Below, in pieces: positions 1 through 7,361 of a stretch of 64,000 nt of DNA. The notes under the pieces were generated by a model. That model ran no database searches. It worked only from the letters and a program-made list of their open reading frames with translations, and was not told the origin of the DNA. Within the stretch, counting starts at the first letter, position 1. Each line of letters starts with the position of its first letter. The DNA comes from UBA6168 sp964508135 (GTDB taxonomy: Bacteria > Bacteroidota > Bacteroidia > Chitinophagales > Saprospiraceae): contig CAZDSU010000032.1 in NCBI GenBank assembly GCA_964508135.1, positions 1-64,000 on the forward strand, in the 5' to 3' direction. The position numbers and the translations under genes were made by a program.

Positions 1-934
1 AGTAGTCACCCATGAACAGCCCGATTTTCAGTTGGTCGGTCTGCTCGATTTGGCCGGAGACGTAGTTCCAAAGTTTGACCTCGCTCCAGTTGTTCTTCAG
101 GTTGGAGCAGTTGGTATCCGCCCCGATATTGCACCACTCACCGATAACGGAATTCCCTAGGTAGCCTTCGTGGCCCTTGCTGGAGTGGCCGAACATCACG
201 ATGTTTTTGACCTCTCCGCCCACCACGCAGTACGGGCCAATGGCTGTTGGGCCGTAGATTTTTGCGCCCATTTTTACAACGCCCTCTTCACCGAGCGAAA
301 AAGGCCCTCGGATGAGTGCGCCTTCCATGACTTCCGCATCCTTGCCGATGTAGATTGGGCCTTTGGTAGCGTTCAAGGTAGCGCCCTCCACCCTTGCCCC
401 TGGCTCCAAGAAAATTGAGCCTTCACCGATGATTTGGTTTGTATTACTGATGGGCTGGGATGTCCTTCCCGTGGTGAGCAACTTAAAATCCAAAACGATG
501 GCTTTTTCGTTCAGCAGGAAAATGTCCCAGAGACGGTTCATTTTCAGGACTGGGGCTTCCTTTATTTCAAAGCTGTTGAGGTCATCAATGTCGTCGTACA
601 TTAAGCGGTTGAACTGGTCTCGGTCGAGGACGGCAGCTATCAGCTCCCCGTCGAGCAGCATGGCACCGCCGTTTTCCATCTGTGAAATCAACGAAACGAT
701 TTCGTGCGTTGGCAACACCGAGCCGTTAATAAGATAGTTGACTTCGGAAATGATGATGTCGTAGCGTTCGGAGAGGTAGTCTTGGGTGATGTAGGATGCC
801 TTGCCGTTCATCCATTTTTCCCAACGTTCCCGATTGGTCATTGCCCCTAACCTGATCTCGCAAACTGGGCGTGTGAAAGTGAAGGGGAGCAGGTGGTCCC
901 TGGTTTCGTTGTCGAAAAGAATGAGATTTTTCAT
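1..934 (-). CDS. GlmU-family sugar nucleotidyltransferase / left-handed beta-helix protein (3' end outside window)
   Basis: Reading the minus strand from an ATG at 934 gives an uninterrupted frame to base 1. It begins MKNLILFDNETRDHLLPFTF and contains a TRPVCEIRLGAMT segment, the N-terminal signature of Bacteroidota GlmU-family putative sugar nucleotidyltransferases. The second half has hexapeptide-type repeats (IGEGSIFLEPGARVEG, IYIGKDAEVMEGALIRGP, KMGAKIYGPTAIGP, NIGADTNCSNLKNNWS), which form a left-handed beta-helix as in GlmU acyltransferase domains. From the family, the likely role is synthesis of a nucleotide-activated sugar; substrate and acyl donor cannot be read from the sequence. 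About 311 codons are visible and the C-terminus is lost at the window edge. Start chosen because the family begins exactly here. It faces rpmE2 tail to head on the same strand, separated by a terminator. Confidence 0.85.
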   Translation of the reverse strand, partial: MKNLILFDNETRDHLLPFTFTRPVCEIRLGAMTNRERWEKWMNGKASYITQDYLSERYDIIISEVNYLINGSVLPTHEIVSLISQMENGGAMLLDGELIAAVLDRDQFNRLMYDDIDDLNSFEIKEAPVLKMNRLWDIFLLNEKAIVLDFKLLTTGRTSQPISNTNQIIGEGSIFLEPGARVEGATLNATKGPIYIGKDAEVMEGALIRGPFSLGEEGVVKMGAKIYGPTAIGPYCVVGGEVKNIVMFGHSSKGHEGYLGNSVIGEWCNIGADTNCSNLKNNWSEVKLWNYVSGQIEQTDQLKIGLFMGDY

Positions 935-1014
935 CAAAAATAAGCTTGGGTCGGCAGGCGGCTTAGTTCAGTGTGCCCATATTTTTCTAGCATTTGCTAG
1001 GCGAGGCAATATTA

Positions 1015-1047
1015 CAAAAAAAGCCTCAACGCTGGTTGAGGCTTTTT
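1015..1047. terminator. Intrinsic terminator after rpmE2
   Basis: AAAAAAGCCTCAAC and GTTGAGGCTTTTT form a 10-bp stem with a 4-base loop. A-tract and T-tract on either side make it functional on both strands. It lies 23 bases past the stop of rpmE2, between it and the GlmU-family gene. Confidence 0.85.
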
Positions 1048-1070
1048 AGTTGAAGAATGCGGTACACGAA

Positions 1071-1343
1071 TTATTCAGCTTCAGGTTTGTTGAATTTCGT
1101 GTTCGCAAAACGTTTTTTGAACTTGTCGATACGACCTGCCGTGTCAACAAATTTCATTTTGCCGGTAAAGAACGGGTGCGAGGCAGCGGAGATTTCCAAC
1201 TTCACGAGCGGGTATTCGTTGCCATCTTCCCAAGTTATCATGTCCTTTGTATGGGCGCAAGAGTAGGTAATCCAAGATTCATCACAGGAGAAATCCTTGA
1301 ACACAACTTTGCGGTAATTCTTTGGATGGATATCACTTTTCAT
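1071..1343 (-). CDS. rpmE2: 50S ribosomal protein L31 type B
   Basis: 90 residues beginning MKSDIHPKNYRKVVFKDFS, with the hallmark segments WEDGNEYPLVKLEISAASHP and KFVDTAGRIDKFKKRF. This is the type B (zinc-independent) L31 of the large ribosomal subunit: the CxxC zinc ligands of the type A protein are missing, and its two cysteines (CDES, SCAH) are not in that arrangement. Length and start fit the family exactly. A strong TTG/TATCTTTG promoter lies about 30 bases upstream and a bidirectional terminator follows, so it is a single-gene transcript. Confidence 0.95.
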   Translation of the reverse strand: MKSDIHPKNYRKVVFKDFSCDESWITYSCAHTKDMITWEDGNEYPLVKLEISAASHPFFTGKMKFVDTAGRIDKFKKRFANTKFNKPEAE

Positions 1344-1375
1344 GTCTGAATTATTTCTATTTTTAAATTAGCGGG

Positions 1376-1404
1376 CAAAGATAGTCCTTTTTCCTTTTTT
1401 GCAA
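1376..1404 (-). promoter_or_regulatory. Bacteroidota-type promoter of rpmE2
   Basis: On the minus strand, TATCTTTG (1376-1383) matches the -7 consensus TAnnTTTG exactly. A TTG at 1402-1404 lies 18 bases upstream as the -33 element. Transcription would start near 1370, giving a leader of about 25 bases before the rpmE2 ATG. Confidence 0.75.
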
Positions 1405-1476
1405 AACCATAGGCCAAAGACATTTAAAAAATATTTCTTCTTGTCCAATCTTCAACTTTGGCAGTTTGATTAAAGT

Positions 1477-1584
1477 ATGCGAAAACCATTACTGAAACCG
1501 TCTATCTGCCTTCGCTGGAAACTTGGGCTGAGTCTTACTGTGGCTACCTTAGCAACGGCATTAACGGTGTTCGAAAGCCGCTGA
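1477..1584 (+). CDS. Possible 35-residue small membrane peptide
   Basis: An ATG at 1477 opens 35 codons ending in TGA at 1582-1584. The product starts MRKPLLKPSICLRWK and continues into one hydrophobic stretch (LGLSLTVATLATALTVF), so a basic head followed by one membrane-spanning or signal-like segment. No recognisable family. It is the only organised reading frame in this part of the gap, but a chance frame of this size is quite possible. No -33/-7 pair directly in front. Confidence 0.2.
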   Translation: MRKPLLKPSICLRWKLGLSLTVATLATALTVFESR

Positions 1585-1653
1585 TAATCAACTAGATGTA
1601 GTTCCAAACGAAATTTCCCAGGATTTTTTTTATAAAAACAACTACACATGATT

Positions 1654-1751
1654 TGGTTTTTACAAAAAGCATTATCTTAGCACGATAAAAATTAGAGAGA
1701 GCGTGTTTTCGCCGGGCTTGCAAGCATTTTTGCGCAAGCCCGGTTTTTTTT
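1654..1751 (+). ncRNA. Candidate small RNA (promoter plus intrinsic terminator, about 65 nt)
   Basis: A TTG at 1654-1656 and TATCTTAG at 1674-1681 (17-base spacing) resemble the -33/-7 promoter. About 25 bases after the presumed start (near 1687) a perfect 10-bp stem, CCGGGCTTGC (1712-1721) with GCAAGCCCGG (1734-1743), is followed by eight T (1744-1751). Promoter, short body and strong terminator without an open frame are what a small RNA looks like. It may instead be a stand-alone terminator. No known RNA family recognised. Confidence 0.35.
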
Positions 1752-1760
1752 GGGTAGTAG

Positions 1761-1818
1761 GTCATCGGAAAAGTTAGCCCTTTAAGATTGTTAGGGCTTC
1801 CTTTTCGAGCGATGTGAC
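1761..1818. other. Imperfect hairpin in the gap before gcvH
   Basis: GTCATCGGAAAAG-TT-AGCCCT and AGGGCT-TC-CTTTTCGAGCGATG-TGAC pair over about 18 positions with small bulges. It directly follows the small-RNA candidate. From here to the gcvH ATG (2102) the sequence is AT-rich and I see no convincing gene in it. Confidence 0.35.
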
Positions 1819-2101
1819 TTCGACCCTAGTCTTTTAAATTTTCATTGATTTGCATTTTTAGTTTTCAGAAATGCGCTACATTTGGGCGCCTCAAAAGGCT
1901 GATAAATTTTGAAGCATTAGGAGGTCAATCATTTCAATTCACTACAAAGTTTTTTGATTTTCCAGACTTTTTTGAAAATGCCACTGGAAATACTAAGACA
2001 TTTTGGCAAGATGTAATGCAATGGATATTTTCAAGAAGGCCTTCCTGCAAAAATCTTCACTATTTAGTAAAGAACATTTTACAAAACATAGCTAAATTTT
2101 T

Positions 2102-2494
2102 ATGAACCTACCAGCAGACTTAAAATACACCAAAGACCACGAATGGATACGTGTTGAAGGTGGAAATATTGCCGTTATCGGCATTACGGATTTTGCCCAA
2201 AGTGAGCTTGGCGAAATCGTTTACGTAGAAGTTGAAACTGTTGGCGAATCTTTGGCCAAAGAGGACATTTTCGGAACAGTGGAGGCGGTGAAAACTACAT
2301 CGGACTTGTTCATGCCTGTCTCGGGCAAGGTCATTGAATTCAACTCGGAAATTGACGAGAACGGTGGTGATGACCCCACGCTTGTCAACTCAGACCCTTA
2401 CGGTACTGGTTGGATTATCAAGGTTGAATTGAGTGACAAATCCGAATTGGATGCCTTGCTTGACGCAACTGCCTATGGTGAACTTGTTGGCTGA
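2102..2494 (+). CDS. gcvH: Glycine cleavage system H protein
   Basis: 130 residues. GcvH is the lipoyl carrier that shuttles the methylamine group between the P, T and L proteins of the glycine cleavage system in the cytoplasm. The lipoylation site is clear: FGTVEAVKTTSDLFMPVSG, with Lys64 as the modified residue. YTKDHEWIRVEG near the N-terminus and NSDPYGTGWIIKV near the C-terminus are family hallmarks. Length is normal. It is first in a tight gcvH-vanZ-tonB run: the vanZ start overlaps its 3' end. The P and T genes are not in this window. Confidence 0.97.
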   Translation: MNLPADLKYTKDHEWIRVEGGNIAVIGITDFAQSELGEIVYVEVETVGESLAKEDIFGTVEAVKTTSDLFMPVSGKVIEFNSEIDENGGDDPTLVNSDPYGTGWIIKVELSDKSELDALLDATAYGELVG

Positions 2495-2915
2495 TTTTGG
2501 AAAAAATCAATCGCTTACACCAAAGTGTCAAGAAGTTGCATCTAAACAATATAAGTTGTTTGAATTGAAGCCTTTTATCCCAGCAGGTCTGTGGGCATGT
2601 ATTATTTTCGTGCTTTCGACCATCCCAAGTATTCAAATGCCAGGAACATTCATTGCCCCCGACAAATTGGGGCACTTGGTAGTTTACGGCATTCTCAATT
2701 GGCTGATATTTAGGGCTTTAGCTAAACGACAAACCTTTACAACTAAGAATGCCATCTTGGCAACCTTATTCGTGACTGGTTTCGGGATAGCAATGGAATT
2801 TGTTCAGTGGGCTTTCTTTCCCAACCGATTCTTCGAGGTTTGGGATATGCTAGCTAACTTTACCGGCGCTTTACTAAGTTATTTTGCATTTACATTTTAC
2901 TTCACTAAAAAATAA
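2475..2915 (+). CDS. VanZ-like family membrane protein
   Basis: About 146 residues with four predicted membrane segments. FIPAGLWACIIFVLSTIPS, the DKLGHLVVYGILNW loop and EFVQWAFFPNRFFEVWDMLANFTGALL are the VanZ-family pattern: an acidic-His motif after helix 1 and an E...R...D.AN motif before the last helix. Function is not established outside glycopeptide-resistance clusters. An in-frame ATG also exists at 2433. The one at 2475 overlaps gcvH by only 20 bases and is preferred; the conserved domain begins near 2570 in either case. tonB starts 5 bases after the stop, so the three genes are probably cotranscribed. Confidence 0.85.
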   Translation: MVNLLADFGKNQSLTPKCQEVASKQYKLFELKPFIPAGLWACIIFVLSTIPSIQMPGTFIAPDKLGHLVVYGILNWLIFRALAKRQTFTTKNAILATLFVTGFGIAMEFVQWAFFPNRFFEVWDMLANFTGALLSYFAFTFYFTKK

Positions 2916-2920
2916 CCAAT

Positions 2921-3814
2921 ATGGATTTCGAAGTTAGTGGATCACTCGTTGTGCTCATTTCAATGCTGATTGTGGTACTGACTGTTGCCCTCATTATCAT
3001 CGTAAAGGGTGTTTACAAGAAGCGTTCTGAGAGCAATCTCACCGCAAAACATGCCGGTACTACCTTCGGTTCTCCTTTGGAAGGGCGCAACAAATACCCA
3101 GAGGTGGACACCTTTAGCTTGGGTGGCACCTTCAAGAATTACGGTATTCTTGCTTCAGTTATTCTTATGATTCTTGCCTTCAGTTGGACCCAATACGAGA
3201 AGGTTATTGATGTATCGGGTTTACTCGGCACGCTGGATGAGGAGATTGAAATGGAAACGCCTCGTACTGCGGAACCTCCGCCACCACCACCACCACCTCC
3301 TCCTCCTGTCATACAGGAAGTTCCCGACGATATTTCTGTAGAGACGGTGATTCAACAAGATCAATCAATTGAAGAAGAGAGTCAGGTGGTTGCGCCCCCA
3401 GTAATCGAAAAAGCTGCACCACCACCACCACCACCACCTCCTCCAAAAGAAGAGGAAGAAGAAATCTTCAAAGTCGTGGAAGACCAACCGGCCTTCCCAG
3501 GCTGTGAGAATGTCTCTGATAAAGCCGAGAAGAAGAAATGTGCTGAAACCAAAATGCTTCAGTTTATTTACAGCAACATCAAGTATCCACCGATAGCACG
3601 TGAAAACGGTGTGGAAGGCACAGTGTATGTTAAGTTTGTCGTTGAAAAGGATGGCAGCATCTCAGCGCCCGAAATAGTACGTGACATCGGTGCTGGCTGT
3701 GGAGATGAGGCACTTCGGGTTGTCAAGATGATGCCCAAGTGGGAGCCAGGCAAGCAGCGGGGTCGTGCAGTACGGGTACAGTTCAACTTGCCTGTGAAGT
3801 ACAAACTCGAATAA
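2921..3814 (+). CDS. tonB: Energy transducer TonB, with an extra N-terminal membrane segment
   Basis: 297 residues. TonB carries proton-motive-force energy from ExbB/ExbD to outer-membrane TonB-dependent receptors. A membrane segment lies at about 9-29 and a second at about 74-91 (GILASVILMILAFSW). Two proline tracts follow (about residues 120-130 and 167-176), then an acidic linker (KEEEEE) and a TonB C-terminal domain from about 215 (IKYPPIARENGVEGTVYVKF, ending LPVKYKLE). The second membrane segment is the usual TonB anchor; the extra leading segment and its short basic loop are unusual. Likely clients include the BtuB-like receptor at 7.4-9.3 kb. A terminator follows immediately. Confidence 0.9.
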   Translation: MDFEVSGSLVVLISMLIVVLTVALIIIVKGVYKKRSESNLTAKHAGTTFGSPLEGRNKYPEVDTFSLGGTFKNYGILASVILMILAFSWTQYEKVIDVSGLLGTLDEEIEMETPRTAEPPPPPPPPPPPVIQEVPDDISVETVIQQDQSIEEESQVVAPPVIEKAAPPPPPPPPPKEEEEEIFKVVEDQPAFPGCENVSDKAEKKKCAETKMLQFIYSNIKYPPIARENGVEGTVYVKFVVEKDGSISAPEIVRDIGAGCGDEALRVVKMMPKWEPGKQRGRAVRVQFNLPVKYKLE

Positions 3815-3836
3815 TTCTACAAACAATAACCTATCA

Positions 3837-3870
3837 AAAGGGCGATTGGCTACGGCTAATCGCCCTTTTT
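3837..3870 (+). terminator. Intrinsic terminator of the gcvH-vanZ-tonB operon
   Basis: AAAAGGGCGATT and AATCGCCCTTTTT form a GC-rich stem followed by T residues, 22 bases after the tonB stop. The next gene's ATG (3881) comes only 11 bases later, so that gene probably depends on readthrough or on a promoter overlapping this element. Confidence 0.85.
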
Positions 3871-3880
3871 CAGTTGAAGA

Positions 3881-5065
3881 ATGGTCAACCAGACGCAAAA
3901 AATTCTGAACAAAATCCTTTGGGAAGGCAAAAGCAAATGGTTGCTACTTGGCGCAGCCCTTGGCACTTTCATTGGGTTGTTCCTGCTTTTGAGCACCTTA
4001 CAGTTCTATTTCGATGTACAAAAATTACTTCGAGGAGATGCAAATCCAGGTGACCAATATGTCCAAATCAACAAGAAAGTCAACCTGTTCAATACGCTTG
4101 GTGTCAAAACTGGGTTTACTGAAACTGACATCGAGGAATTGAAGTCGCAGCCTTTCATTGAGTCTGTTGGGAAATTTACGGCAAATGATTTTCGGGCAGG
4201 AGCTTCCAGTGACATGTTGGGTTTTTACACCGAGTTGTTTTTTGAGACCGTGCCGAATGAGTTTCTTGATGTAAATGAGCCATCCTTCCGTTGGTCGGAA
4301 GGGCAAAACCAAGTGCCTGTGCTAATTTCTAGAGACTACTTGGCGCTTTACAATTTCGGCTTTGCTCCAAGTCAAGGGCTACCGCAGGTTACGCCCTCAA
4401 CGGTTGGCAAACTAAACATGGAAATCACCATTAGCGGCCAAGGCCGAAAGCAATCGTTCAATGGAAAGATTGTCGGATTTAGCGATCGCATCAATTCAAT
4501 ACTCGTTCCACCCGATTTCATGGCTTGGGCCAATGCCAATTTTGGCGGCGAGCCGGGGCTAACTTCAAGGTTGATTTTGAAGGTGCAAAACCCACTTTCA
4601 AAAGATTTTCAGTCATTTTTGAAAGAAAAAAATTACGAAGTCAGCGCCGGAAGGCTTATTGGAAGCCAGTTTGGGGTTTTGCTGAAAGTGGTGCTTTCCG
4701 TACTTTGGGCAATGGGCTTGCTGATTTTGGCACTTTCCATGCTCGTTTTTGCCCTGAATTTTCAATTGTTGATTGCGCAAAGCAGACCAGAAATCCGTCT
4801 GTTACTTGAAACAGGCCACTACCCATCACAGGTCAGCGGCCTACTTTCAAAGCGGTTTTCAATCCAATTTGGTGTGGTTCTATTTTTGGTGTTCGTTGCC
4901 CTTTTTGCTTTGCGCTTTTGGCAAGTTGGCTACTTTGAGGAACAAGGTTTTGAAATCAAGCCCGGATTGGACATCCTTGTTTGGATGATTGGACTTGCAT
5001 TCTGTGCCGTACTGCTTTTACTCAACATTGCCAACATCCGTCGGTCGGTCTCACGATTGACCTAA
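3881..5065 (+). CDS. FtsX-like / MacB-type ABC transporter permease
   Basis: 394 residues with FtsX/MacB topology: one membrane helix near the N-terminus (about 22-43, LLLGAALGTFIGLFLLLSTL), a periplasmic domain of roughly 220 residues, then three helices near 268-290, 315-338 and 357-380. The family provides permeases for lipoprotein-release or mechanotransmission ABC systems in the inner membrane. No ATPase gene is adjacent, so the partner is unknown. The periplasmic part has no recognised substrate signature. Its stop overlaps the stop of the convergent cutC by three bases, leaving no room for a terminator between them. Confidence 0.75.
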   Translation: MVNQTQKILNKILWEGKSKWLLLGAALGTFIGLFLLLSTLQFYFDVQKLLRGDANPGDQYVQINKKVNLFNTLGVKTGFTETDIEELKSQPFIESVGKFTANDFRAGASSDMLGFYTELFFETVPNEFLDVNEPSFRWSEGQNQVPVLISRDYLALYNFGFAPSQGLPQVTPSTVGKLNMEITISGQGRKQSFNGKIVGFSDRINSILVPPDFMAWANANFGGEPGLTSRLILKVQNPLSKDFQSFLKEKNYEVSAGRLIGSQFGVLLKVVLSVLWAMGLLILALSMLVFALNFQLLIAQSRPEIRLLLETGHYPSQVSGLLSKRFSIQFGVVLFLVFVALFALRFWQVGYFEEQGFEIKPGLDILVWMIGLAFCAVLLLLNIANIRRSVSRLT

Positions 5066-5691
5066 AAAACGACCCGTTTTCCATGGTACTCGGATGTACC
5101 AACGGCCTCGTGTACCTTCTTCAAGTTATCCTTCATCACTTTTCCTGCCGCCAAAATAGTGATTTTGCCCTCGGCAATAGCTTTCATTTTGCGCAAAACC
5201 ATAGCTCCTTCAAGCGCAGTATCATGGCCCCCAGATGTCAGAACACGCTGAATATCAGTGATTTGCGTGAGCAAAGCAATGGCTTTGATAGGGTCTGGTG
5301 TATCGTCAATCGCCTTGTGGAACGTGACCAAAAGCGGCCTTGCAAATGCGGCCAGTTCCCTCGTTTTCCTCAAATTCACTTCATTTTTTTCATCCAAAAT
5401 CCCAAACACCACCCCTGCCACACCAGCTATTTTGAAGAACTCAATCGAGCATTTCATCACTACAATTTCTGCATCTGAATAAACGAAATTGCCGCCCCGA
5501 GGACGTACCATCGCCATAATTGGAATTTTCAGGGCGGAAACGCAGGCGAGGGTCAATTCTTCTGAAGGCGTCACACCGCCGACACTCAAATCTCCGCAAA
5601 GCTCGATTCGATTTGCACCACATTTTTCCGCCAAAATGGCATCCTCCAGGGTCTCCACACAGGCTTCCAAAATCAAGTTGGTTGTGCTCAT
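5062..5691 (-). CDS. cutC: CutC family protein
   Basis: 209 residues from the ATG at 5691 (MSTTNLILEACVETLEDA). Diagnostic segments are CGANRIELCGDLSVGGVTPS, MVRPRGGNFVYSDAE, TFHKAIDDTPDP and RVLTSGGHDTALEG, all typical of the CutC TIM-barrel. CutC was named for copper homeostasis, but its biochemical role remains unsettled. A longer in-frame start exists at 5733, but 5691 is favoured: its ATG overlaps the nth TGA in an ATGA arrangement, implying translational coupling to nth. Confidence 0.93.
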   Translation of the reverse strand: MSTTNLILEACVETLEDAILAEKCGANRIELCGDLSVGGVTPSEELTLACVSALKIPIMAMVRPRGGNFVYSDAEIVVMKCSIEFFKIAGVAGVVFGILDEKNEVNLRKTRELAAFARPLLVTFHKAIDDTPDPIKAIALLTQITDIQRVLTSGGHDTALEGAMVLRKMKAIAEGKITILAAGKVMKDNLKKVHEAVGTSEYHGKRVVF

Positions 5692-6359
5692 TTTAACGAT
5701 TTTTTTACGCCGAACTTGCTGCAAATCAAACACTTAGCTGGGTCGTGGCCACGAGCCGGGCAGTGTTCACGCCCAAAGAAAATGATTTGCAAATGCAGCT
5801 TGTTCCAAGTGTTTTCAGGGAACAGCGCCTTTAGGTCTCGCTCCGTATTTTCCACGTTTTTACCATCGCTAAGTCCCCAGCGTTCAGCCAGCCGATGAAT
5901 GTGCGTGTCAACTGGGAAGGCTGGAACACCAAACCCTTGCGACATCACGACCGAAGCCGTTTTGTGGCCAACGCCCGGTAGGGCTTCCAGCGCCACCCAA
6001 TCCTGTGGTACCCGCCCATCATGTTTTTCAAGTAAAATCTTCGAGAGGTCAAAAATGGCCTGGGACTTCCGGGGCGAGAGGCCGCAGGGCCTGATGATTT
6101 CCTTGATTTCCTCAACCTCCAACTTCACCATGTCCCTCGGATTGTCAGCTTTGGCAAACAACGCTGGCGTCACCTGGTTGACCCGCACATCGGTACACTG
6201 GGCAGAGAGCACCACCGCCACCAGCAACGTGTAGTTGTCCTCGTGCCGCAACGGAACCGGCGTCTCCGGGTACAGTTCATCAAGGATTTCGGCGATGGCA
6301 GCTGCCTTTTTCCGAAGGGCAGGTGGGTATTTTTTTATGCTGGACGTGGGTTTTCCCAT
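5688..6359 (-). CDS. nth: Endonuclease III
   Basis: 223 residues from the ATG at 6359 (MGKPTSSIKKYPPALRKK). Nth is a DNA glycosylase/AP lyase that removes oxidised pyrimidines in base excision repair. The helix-hairpin-helix LPGVGHKTA carries the catalytic Lys133, and FPVDTHIHRL carries Asp151. The C-terminal iron-sulfur region reads HCPARGHDPAKCLICSKFG: only three cysteines in a C-x9-C-x2-C arrangement, against the Escherichia coli C-x6-C-x2-C-x5-C. An upstream in-frame ATG at 6515 lies inside the neighbouring gene and is rejected. Four-base overlap with cutC downstream. Confidence 0.95.
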   Translation of the reverse strand: MGKPTSSIKKYPPALRKKAAAIAEILDELYPETPVPLRHEDNYTLLVAVVLSAQCTDVRVNQVTPALFAKADNPRDMVKLEVEEIKEIIRPCGLSPRKSQAIFDLSKILLEKHDGRVPQDWVALEALPGVGHKTASVVMSQGFGVPAFPVDTHIHRLAERWGLSDGKNVENTERDLKALFPENTWNKLHLQIIFFGREHCPARGHDPAKCLICSKFGVKKSLK

Positions 6360-6361
6360 CT

Positions 6362-7330
6362 TTATTTTTTGATAAAAATCTGCGAATGTACATGTTCGCC
6401 GCATGTCAATTGCAAAGTAAACACGCCCGGCGCTAAGTCCGAAACGTCCACTTGATTTTGGCCAGTCAGGATATCCTGCTGCACAACGTTTTGACCGTAA
6501 GCATTTGACAACCAAGCAGTTGCGGGTTCTTTTTCATTCAAGGTTATTTGCAAAAACTCCGTCACTGGGTTTGGCCAAGCTTCGATTTTAATACTGGAAA
6601 CTACTTCCTGGCTGGCCGATGGCATGTCGGTCGTCGTCACGTCGTCCACACAAAAATAGGTTGGCGTGTTGATGCCAAAATCTCCGACATCTGAAGAACT
6701 GAGGGTGAACTCCAGATAGTCCACGTTGCCGAGCGGCGACAAGTCAAGATAGGTCCAGTCGTTCACGATGTAGTCCTCGCTGTTGTTGGCAGAGCGGTAG
6801 TCGGCGAGGTAAAACTCGACGCTGTCGGTGCCAAGCTGCCCGTTCAGGTACTTTCGGACGGTAACTTTGAAAAAATCGGGGTCGTTGCCGCTCTCGCCCC
6901 CGAATTTTTTTGCGAAGCCATCACCCTCCAACATGCTCAGGTAAGCATAGGTGCTGTTCGTGAGGTACATCCCCTGCACCACGCCGCCGACGGCATTGCC
7001 GGACAGGTTCATCACCTCGCTGCCGTAAATATAGGTCACGGCATAAGTGGCCGAACCACCCACACCGCCTCCGGCAATGGCGCTGTACTGGTTCAGGTAG
7101 CCGGGCGTTGTTACGTCCGTCGTGGCGGAAATGGCCCAACCTGACCATGAATCAAAGGTCGCATCATAGAAATTCGGCAGATCAACATTGCCACTGTTGA
7201 AGATGTTAGTGGCACCAGCATTATTGCCAAAACTTCCAACCGCCACATTTAAGTTTTCAAAATCGGCAACCGTTTGTGCCGTGAGTAGGGTAGTGAACAT
7301 CAAGAAAATGAAGGTGTTGAGTGATTTCAT
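6362..7330 (-). CDS. DUF4465 protein with T9SS sorting domain (BtuH-like, probable cobalamin binding)
   Basis: 322 residues from the ATG at 7330. A signal peptide (MKSLNTFIFLMFTTLLTAQ) is followed by a DUF4465 body: ADFENL, FYDATFDSWSGWAISATTD, GSEVMNLSGN, FFKVTVRKYLNGQ, VEFYLADYRS, IVNDWTYLDLSPLG. The last ~80 residues (IKIEAWPNPVTEFLQITLNE to IFIKK) are a type A T9SS C-terminal sorting domain, so the protein is exported to the surface or secreted. DUF4465 proteins in Bacteroides include surface cobalamin binders (BtuH) as I recall. Position 31 bases downstream of a BtuB-like receptor behind a cobalamin riboswitch supports that role here. It ends 2 bases before the nth start. Confidence 0.8.
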   Translation of the reverse strand: MKSLNTFIFLMFTTLLTAQTVADFENLNVAVGSFGNNAGATNIFNSGNVDLPNFYDATFDSWSGWAISATTDVTTPGYLNQYSAIAGGGVGGSATYAVTYIYGSEVMNLSGNAVGGVVQGMYLTNSTYAYLSMLEGDGFAKKFGGESGNDPDFFKVTVRKYLNGQLGTDSVEFYLADYRSANNSEDYIVNDWTYLDLSPLGNVDYLEFTLSSSDVGDFGINTPTYFCVDDVTTTDMPSASQEVVSSIKIEAWPNPVTEFLQITLNEKEPATAWLSNAYGQNVVQQDILTGQNQVDVSDLAPGVFTLQLTCGEHVHSQIFIKK

Positions 7331-7361
7331 GTTTGCTATTTTTAGTTGAAATGATTGATTA

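Noticed and set aside
1845..2105. 86-codon plus-strand frame before gcvH
   Set aside because: AT-rich, phenylalanine-rich composition of a random frame, overlaps the gcvH start, and no promoter or conservation is apparent.
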